Origin: an uncultured Bacteroidales bacterium
Lineage (GTDB): Bacteria > Bacteroidota > Bacteroidia > Bacteroidales > UBA932
Direction of reading: 5' to 3'
DNA: 41,452 bases
Assembly (NCBI GenBank): GCA_946055165.1
Contig: CAMGFA010000016.1
Span: forward strand, 1 to 41,452
Shown here: positions 36,056 to 41,452 of the stretch, one piece after another
Layout: the number at the start of each line of letters is the position of its first letter
Position numbering within the stretch: position 1 is the stretch's first letter
Made by a program: the position numbers and the translations under genes
Notes under the pieces: model-generated
Told to the model about the DNA's origin: nothing
The model's input: only the letters and a program-made list of their open reading frames with translations
The model's database searches: none

Positions 36056-37425
36056 TTATCCGCCTCGAGCATATCAGCCATTCGTTTGGCGAGAAGAAAG
36101 TGCTTGAGGACATCAATCTGTATATCAAAAAAGGTGAGTTCATCACCTTCCTCGGCCCGAGCGGCTGCGGCAAAACCACACTTTTGAGACTTATTGCAGG
36201 CTTTCTGAGTCCGGATGAGGGAATAATCACCCTCGAAGGCAAGGACATATCCGCTCTTCCTCCGTACAAGAGGCCTCTCAACACGGTTTTCCAGCGCTAT
36301 GCCCTTTTTCCGCATCTCGACGTCTATGACAACGTGGCCTTCGCCCTCAAACTGCAGAAACTGCCTGTGGACGAGATCAATGCCCGCGTGCAGAAGGTGC
36401 TCAAGCTCGTGTCGATGACCGATTACGAAGACCGTAACGTGGAGTCCCTTTCCGGAGGCCAGCAGCAGCGCATTGCCATTGCCAGGGCCATTGTCAACCA
36501 GCCTAAGGTGCTTCTTCTGGACGAGCCACTATCGGCCCTCGACCTCAAGATGCGAAAGGATATGCAGATAGAGCTCAAGGAAATGCACAAGAAGCTGGGC
36601 ATCACCTTCATATATGTAACTCACGATCAGGAGGAGGCCTTGACTCTGTCCGATACCATAGTCGTCCTCAACGACGGCCGCATTCAGCAGATAGGCACTC
36701 CTACCGACATATACAACGAGCCTCAGAACGCTTTTGTGGCCGACTTCATCGGCGACAGCAATCTTCTCGACGGCACTATGATCCGCGACGGCAAGGTGCG
36801 TTTTGCCGGCCACGACTTCGACTGCGTGGACAGCGGCTTCGGAGAGAACACCCCTGTCGATGTGGTGGTGCGCCCGGAGGACATCTACATAATGAACAAT
36901 ACCGATGCCGCTCAGTTTACCGCTGTGGTCAAGTCCTGCATCTTCAAGGGAGTCCATTACGAGATGTATGTGGATTCCGATGCCGGCTATGAACTGGTAA
37001 TCCAGGACTACAATGCCTTCGAAGTGGGCAGCGAGGTGGGCCTCATAATAAAGCCTGCCGATATTCAGGTCATGCACAAGGAAAGGCTTTGCAACACTTT
37101 CGAGGGCGAGATGACTTCTGCCACCAGCGTCCTCTTTATGGATGCTGAGTTCGACTGCCTTGACTGTGGCCTGCAGAAAGGTGACAAGGTGAAGGTCGAG
37201 GTGGATTTTGACAAAATCGACCTTTTGGACGACAGCCATGAATCGGACGTGGAAGCCCATATCCGCAACCTCCTGTACAAAGGCGACCATTATCACCTTG
37301 AGGTCAAGACGGCAGAGGGCTACACTTTCTTCGTGAACACGAACGATGTGTGGGACCGCAACGACCTTGTGGGTATAAACATTCTTCCGGAAGACATCAG
37401 ATTAAGCAAGCTGGAAAATGAATAA
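36037..37425 (+). CDS. potA: Polyamine-type ABC transporter ATPase
   Basis: The 462-residue ATPase has Walker [10 protein letters not shown] (40-48), Q-loop [11 protein letters not shown], signature LSGGQ (138-142), Walker B VLLLDE (158-163) and THDQEEA. The [21 protein letters not shown] stretch introduces the regulatory part, as in spermidine/putrescine PotA. The protein is about 85 residues longer than E. coli PotA. The extra C-terminal part looks like a second TOBE-type beta domain. It overlaps the barrel gene by 19 nt and potB by 8 nt. Confidence 0.93.
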   Translation: MEQKDVIIRLEHISHSFGEKKVLEDINLYIKKGEFITFLGPSGCGKTTLLRLIAGFLSPDEGIITLEGKDISALPPYKRPLNTVFQRYALFPHLDVYDNVAFALKLQKLPVDEINARVQKVLKLVSMTDYEDRNVESLSGGQQQRIAIARAIVNQPKVLLLDEPLSALDLKMRKDMQIELKEMHKKLGITFIYVTHDQEEALTLSDTIVVLNDGRIQQIGTPTDIYNEPQNAFVADFIGDSNLLDGTMIRDGKVRFAGHDFDCVDSGFGENTPVDVVVRPEDIYIMNNTDAAQFTAVVKSCIFKGVHYEMYVDSDAGYELVIQDYNAFEVGSEVGLIIKPADIQVMHKERLCNTFEGEMTSATSVLFMDAEFDCLDCGLQKGDKVKVEVDFDKIDLLDDSHESDVEAHIRNLLYKGDHYHLEVKTAEGYTFFVNTNDVWDRNDLVGINILPEDIRLSKLENE

Positions 37426-38170
37426 AAAAGCGTATTGGGCCCTTCCATATTCAATTTTTCTGGTTTTGTTCGTGGTGCTGCCGCTTCTGCTGATTGCGGT
37501 TTATGCTCTGCGTGACTCTTCCGGGGCTTTCACCCTTTCCAACATTGCCGCCTTTTTCACCGACCCGAAGATTGTCAATCCTTTCCTCGTGTCGCTTGAG
37601 GTTGCTCTTGAAAATACCGCCATCTGCATCCTTGTAGGCTATCCTGTGGCCTATATTCTTGCGGACAAGTCGCTCAACCGCTCGGCAGTGACGGCTCTGC
37701 TTTTTATCCTCCCTATGTGGATAAATGCCCTTATGAGAACCATAGCTACTGCGGAGATTTTTGCTGCGATGGGAATAGGTCTCGGAAAGGGAACCCTGCT
37801 TTTCGGTATGGCCTACGATTACCTGCCTTTTATGATATATCCTATCTATACGGTGCTCAGCAAGATGGACCGCAGCTATATAGAGGCGGCCCAGGACCTG
37901 GGAGCCAATCCTGTGCAGGTTTTCTTCAAGGTTACCCTCCCTTTGAGTATGCCTGGAGTGATGAGCGGGGTGATGATGGTATTCATGCCAACGGTATCTA
38001 CCTTTGCAATCTCGGAAATCCTCACCAACAACACCATCCAGCTGTTCGGTACCATCATTCAGGAGAACTTCAACAACCTGATGTGGAACCAGGGTGCGGC
38101 ACTCTCATTCGTTATGTTGATTATCATCGGTTTGACAACACTTATCCCTGGAAACAAGAATGAAAACTAA
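37418..38170 (+). CDS. potB: Polyamine-type ABC transporter permease PotB
   Basis: A 250-residue inner-membrane permease with six hydrophobic segments and the EAA loop [20 protein letters not shown] that docks on the ATPase. The first helix [17 protein letters not shown] and [10 protein letters not shown] are typical of PotB. It overlaps potA by 8 nt and potC by 11 nt. Confidence 0.92.
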   Translation: MNKKAYWALPYSIFLVLFVVLPLLLIAVYALRDSSGAFTLSNIAAFFTDPKIVNPFLVSLEVALENTAICILVGYPVAYILADKSLNRSAVTALLFILPMWINALMRTIATAEIFAAMGIGLGKGTLLFGMAYDYLPFMIYPIYTVLSKMDRSYIEAAQDLGANPVQVFFKVTLPLSMPGVMSGVMMVFMPTVSTFAISEILTNNTIQLFGTIIQENFNNLMWNQGAALSFVMLIIIGLTTLIPGNKNEN

Positions 38171-38963
38171 GAAAGTAGTATCGCAGATTTATCTCTGGCT
38201 TGTTCTGGCGGTATTGTATGCGCCGATAATCTTCATTGCCATCTTCTCCTTCACCCAGGCCAAGTCTCTGGGCAACTGGACTGGATTTACTCTGGACCTC
38301 TACAAGTCTCTTTTCACAGGGGCTACTTCAGGTTCCCAGGCCCTTATGGAGGCTCTCAAGAACACCCTTTTCATTGCTTTGGTGGCTTCGCTGGTTTCCA
38401 CTGTGCTGGGCACACTTGCCGCCATCGGCATTTTCAATATGCGCGGGCGCTGGAAAAAGAGCATTCAGTTCCTCAACAATGTGCCTATGCTCAATCCGGA
38501 CATCATCACAGGTGTGTCCCTTTTCCTGCTCTTTGTCTTTTTGGGAGTGAGCAAGGGTTACACCACCATCATCCTTTCGCATATCACTTTCTGCACCCCT
38601 TATGTAGTACTGAACGTGATGCCGAAGCTGGTGCAGATGAATCCGAACATCTACGATGCTGCCCTTGATTTGGGAGCCAATCCTTTCCAGGCTATGTTGA
38701 AGGTGATCATCCCTCAACTCAAGACCGGTATGCTGTCCGGCTTCATCCTTGCATTCACGATGAGTCTGGACGACTTTGCCGTAACGTATTTCACGGCCGG
38801 ATCGTCCGGAATAGACACTCTCTCCACTTTCATCTATGCCGATGTGCGAAAGGGAGGTCTCACTCCGGAGCTCAAGCCTATGATGACAATCATTTTCCTG
38901 CTCATTCTTGTGGTTCTGCTGTTCGTGAACCTGAGGGCAGTCAAAAACACTAAAAAATCCTGA
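38160..38963 (+). CDS. potC: Polyamine-type ABC transporter permease PotC
   Basis: A 267-residue permease with six hydrophobic segments and the EAA-type loop DAALDLGANPFQAMLKVIIP. FTMSLDDFAVTYFTAG is a strong PotC marker. It pairs with PotB to form the membrane channel. It overlaps potB by 11 nt and is followed 9 nt later by potD. Confidence 0.93.
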   Translation: MKTKKVVSQIYLWLVLAVLYAPIIFIAIFSFTQAKSLGNWTGFTLDLYKSLFTGATSGSQALMEALKNTLFIALVASLVSTVLGTLAAIGIFNMRGRWKKSIQFLNNVPMLNPDIITGVSLFLLFVFLGVSKGYTTIILSHITFCTPYVVLNVMPKLVQMNPNIYDAALDLGANPFQAMLKVIIPQLKTGMLSGFILAFTMSLDDFAVTYFTAGSSGIDTLSTFIYADVRKGGLTPELKPMMTIIFLLILVVLLFVNLRAVKNTKKS

Positions 38964-38972
38964 TTTACAGAT

Positions 38973-40280
38973 ATGAACAAGATATTCAAATCCCTTCTTT
39001 GCGCAGCTGCCCTGTTCTGCGCCTGCGGCCTTTCAGCAAAGGACCGCAACAACATCCTCAAAGTTTACAACTGGTCTGATTATATTGCCGAAGGCGTAAT
39101 CGACGAATTCGAGCAGTGGTACAAGGAGCAGACCGGCGAGGATATCGAAGTTGTTTACATGACCTTCGATGTCAACGAGGCCATGCTCAGCAAAATCGAA
39201 AAAGGCCACGAGGACTACGACCTCGTCTGCCCTTCCGACTACATAATCGAGCGTATGCTCAACAGCGGCCTTCTTCTGCCTCTGGACTATGCCGTTCTCG
39301 GCTCCACTCCTAACTACATTGCCGAAAACCGCTCGCCTTACATTGAGAAGATGTTCCGTGAAATCAATCCGGAAATCGATGCCAACGACTACTCTGTAGC
39401 CTATATGTGGGGAACTACCGGCATTATCTACAATACCGGCTATGTATCGGCTGAAGAGGCTTCCACCTGGGATATCATCCGCAATCCGAAGTTTGCCGGC
39501 AAAATCCTCATCAAGGATGCTCCGCGCGATGTTTACGGCCCTGTGCTCATCTACCTCAAGCAGAAGGAGCTTGCAAGTGGGGAGGTTACTTTGCAGGAAT
39601 TGATGTACGATTCGTCCGATGAGTCACTTGCTCTTGTGCAGGACTATCTCCTTCAGTGCAAGTCGGGGGTATATGGCTGGGAGGCCGACCTCGGCAAGGA
39701 GCAGATGACCAAGGAGCGTGCTTATGTATCGCTCAACTGGAGCGGCGATGCAGTCTGGGCCATCGAGGAAGCTGCTGCTGTGGGCGTTGAGCTCGACTAC
39801 TGTGTGCCTGAGGAAGGTTCCACCGTGTGGTTCGACGGCTGGGTCATTCCTAAATATGCAAGGAACACCAAAGCCGCCACTTTCTTCATCAACTTCATGT
39901 GCCGTCCCGATATTGCCATCCGTAATATGGAAGAGACCGGATATGTGGCATCCAATGCCGCCTGGGAGGTGCTTGAATCGCAGATTGACGAGGAACTTGA
40001 GCCTATCGACCTTTCCTATTTCTTCGGTCCCGATGCAAGCAGTGTGAGAGTGGATCCTATCCTCTACCCGGACAGGGCTGTGATTGAGCGCTGTGCCCTC
40101 GAACACGACTGGGGCAATGACACCGAGAAACTCCTCTCCATGTGGCAGACCGTCAAAGGCAGCCGCACCAGCACCTCCACCCTTGTAGTCATTCTTGTGG
40201 TAATCGTCTGCGCCGTTGCCTACTTCGTAATCTCCGCCCAATCGAAGAAAAACCGCAAGCGCTCCCGCCGCCGTAAATAG
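38973..40280 (+). CDS. potD: Polyamine-binding protein PotD-like, C-terminally membrane-anchored
   Basis: The 435-residue binding protein has a signal peptide (cleavage near CGLSA), then LKVYNWSDYIAEGVIDEFE, the PotD/PotF N-terminus. CPSDYIIERMLNSGLL, MWGTTGIIYN and GWVIPKYARNTKAATFFINFM follow. Substrate is spermidine or putrescine by family; the exact one is not evident. Unusually it ends in a hydrophobic helix (about 403-422) followed by a strongly basic tail, which would anchor it in the inner membrane rather than leave it free in the periplasm. It is the last gene of the operon. Confidence 0.92.
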   Translation: MNKIFKSLLCAAALFCACGLSAKDRNNILKVYNWSDYIAEGVIDEFEQWYKEQTGEDIEVVYMTFDVNEAMLSKIEKGHEDYDLVCPSDYIIERMLNSGLLLPLDYAVLGSTPNYIAENRSPYIEKMFREINPEIDANDYSVAYMWGTTGIIYNTGYVSAEEASTWDIIRNPKFAGKILIKDAPRDVYGPVLIYLKQKELASGEVTLQELMYDSSDESLALVQDYLLQCKSGVYGWEADLGKEQMTKERAYVSLNWSGDAVWAIEEAAAVGVELDYCVPEEGSTVWFDGWVIPKYARNTKAATFFINFMCRPDIAIRNMEETGYVASNAAWEVLESQIDEELEPIDLSYFFGPDASSVRVDPILYPDRAVIERCALEHDWGNDTEKLLSMWQTVKGSRTSTSTLVVILVVIVCAVAYFVISAQSKKNRKRSRRRK

Positions 40281-40301
40281 TATTCTCAATAATGAAAAAA
40301 G

Positions 40302-40337
40302 GAGGGTGACCAAAAGTTAAATGGTCACCCTCTTTTT
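40302..40337. terminator. Bidirectional intrinsic terminator after potD
   Basis: GAGGGTGACCA (40302-40312) pairs perfectly with TGGTCACCCTC (40322-40332): an 11-bp stem with a 9-nt loop, followed by TTTTT and preceded by AAAAAA. It lies 21 nt after the potD stop and can work on both strands, so it also shields potD from transcription out of the repeat array. Confidence 0.88.
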
Positions 40338-40382
40338 CCTTTTGTTGCAATTGCCTGTCGTAGCCTCATCAATACCTGTGCA

Positions 40383-41297
40383 GTGCCGGGGCATCGAAGG
40401 CCCTTCGAGTGCTGGCATCTGGCACGGTGGTGTTGGGATGGCTGTTGTGGGAGGAAGGTGGGTGTTCCAGATGCAGCTAAGATCCTTTGAGTGATGGCAT
40501 CTGGCACGGTGATGTTGGACCGGTGTATGTGGGAGTCCGGCTGGCGTTCCAGATGCAGCTAAGACCCTTTGCGTGCTGGCATCTGGCACGGTGATGTTGG
40601 ACCGGTGTATGTGGGAGTCCGGCTGGCGTTCCAGATGCAGCTAAGACCCTTTGCGTGCTGGCATCTGGCACGGTGATGTTGGACCGGTGTATGTGGGAGT
40701 CCGGCTGGCGTTCCAGATGCAGCTAAGGCCCTTTGCGTGCTGGCATCTGGCACGGTGATGTTGGGATGGCTGTTGTAGGAGGCAGGAAGGTGTTCCAGAT
40801 GCAGCTAAGGCCCATCGAGTGCTGGCATCTGGCACGGTGGTGTTGGACCGGCTGTTGTAGGAGGCAGGCTGGCGTTCCAGATGCAGCTAAGACCCTTTGA
40901 GTGATGGCATCTGGCACGGTGATGTTGGGATGGTGTATGTGGGAGGCAAGTGGGTGTTCCAGATGCAGGGGAGACCCATCGAGTGGTGGCATCTGGCACG
41001 GTGGTGTTGGACCGGCTGTTGTAGGAGGCAGGCTGGCGTTCTAGATGCAGCTAAGACCCTTTGAGTGATGGCATCTGGCACGGTGATGTTGGGATGGTGT
41101 ATGTGGGAGGCAAGTGGGTGTTCCAGATGCAGGGGAGACCCATCGAGTGGTGGCATCTGGCACGGTGGTGTTGGACCGGCTGTTGTAGGAGGCAGGCTGG
41201 CGTTCCAGATGCAGCGATGTCCCTTTGCGTGATGGCATCTGGCACGGTGGTGTAATGCTGGGGCAAGAGAGTTGAGGCAGGGTGTGCCAGATGCAAT
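40383..41297. repeat. 82-bp tandem repeat array, right copy
   Basis: Eleven occurrences of the CCAGATGC core begin at 40467, 40549, 40631, 40713, 40795, 40877, 40959, 41041 (as CTAGATGC), 41123, 41205 and 41287, with no departure from 82 bp. A degenerate leading unit begins near 40383. Each unit has CCAGATGC paired with GCATCTGG about 22 nt later. The loops (AGCTAAGACCCTTTGAGTGAT and variants) and the G/T-rich tails come in a few versions. Units at 40549 and 40631 are identical. The pair 40877-41040 is repeated at 41041-41204 with one difference. The array fills the space after the potD terminator. No gene is present from 40281 to the window end. Confidence 0.96.
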
Positions 41298-41321
41298 GTT
41301 TTTGTTTGTTTCGTGAAATTC

Positions 41322-41388
41322 ATTGGGCACGCCTCTAAAACTTAACTAATTGGTAATCAGTGGGCAAACTTATTGGGCCGTGCCCGAT
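41322..41388. repeat. Imperfect inverted repeat after the right array
   Basis: ATTGGGCACG (41322-41331) and CGTGCCCGAT (41379-41388) are inverted copies with one mismatch, 47 nt apart; ATTGGGC recurs directly at 41372-41378. The role is unknown. Confidence 0.5.
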
Positions 41389-41403
41389 GGGACCAAATTG
41401 ATG

Positions 41404-41452
41404 TGAACCCCAAAGTTTGGACGGTTTTACCTTACTTTTTTGGACGTAACCA
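41404..41452. mobile_element. Possible IS3-family terminal end, cut by window edge
   Basis: TGAACCCCAAAGTTTGGACG at 41404-41423 resembles the TGAACCCCAAAA-GTTxGAC terminal inverted repeats of IS3/IS150-type elements. The transposase would lie outside the window, so this is a guess from the end sequence alone. Confidence 0.3.

Noticed and set aside
40383..41297. CRISPR array
   Set aside because: The 82-bp spacing and the 44-nt conserved core look superficially similar. But the intervening tails are repeated variants rather than unique spacers, and no cas gene is present.
40317..41330. Chain of minus-strand open frames through the right array giving proline-rich peptides starting MPDA
   Set aside because: All three minus frames are open because the unit is 82 nt and lacks stop triplets. 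The peptides repeat in frame-shifted form, there is no promoter or conserved domain, and start codons fall in the hairpin arm. This is a by-product of the repeat.

Overview
The window is chromosomal DNA of a Bacteroidota bacterium, most likely an uncultured member of the Bacteroidales. The signs are promoter -7 boxes of the TAnnTTTG type before many genes, almost no Shine-Dalgarno sequences, an Oar-like TonB-dependent receptor paired with a BACON-domain lipoprotein, a SAM-II riboswitch on metK, and a set of housekeeping genes with Bacteroidales-type lengths. I cannot name a genus. No tRNA, rRNA, CRISPR array or complete insertion sequence is visible.

Layout: (1) Positions 1-304 hold the end of an array of 82-bp tandem repeats with a palindromic core. 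Positions 314-735 follow as a gene-free segment dense in long inverted repeats, possibly a structured RNA. (2) metK (minus strand) has a SAM-II riboswitch directly against its start codon. (3) An outer-membrane receptor and a large surface lipoprotein form a two-gene operon closed by a strong hairpin. (4) A plus-strand run carries two lipid enzymes, a sodium/solute symporter, a uvrA paralogue and gtrA. (5) A minus-strand operon encodes a TPR protein, a WalJ/YycJ-type metallo-beta-lactamase protein, an MsbA-like ABC exporter and a VanZ-like protein. (6) An M28-fold protein with a degraded zinc site, a GDPD lipoprotein, pgi, a DUF456 protein, xerD, tdk, rsmI and a helix-hairpin-helix membrane protein follow. 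(7) A tightly packed minus-strand operon runs rnhA-pdxA-(Mom-like)-rlmN-recX-recA-trpS. (8) It is divergent from rfbD-rfbC-PAP2, with both -7 boxes in one 20-bp palindrome. (9) An outer-membrane barrel gene is translationally coupled to a complete polyamine-type ABC operon, potABCD, ending in a bidirectional terminator. (10) Positions 40383-41297 hold a second, longer array of the same 82-bp repeat in the same orientation, followed by a possible IS3-type end at the window edge.

The genes between the arrays look like ordinary core genome. The least explained parts are the two same-orientation 82-bp arrays that bracket about 40 kb, and the structured segment next to the left one. The right array keeps an exact 82-bp register over ten consecutive intervals, while the units themselves are mosaics of a few sequence modules.
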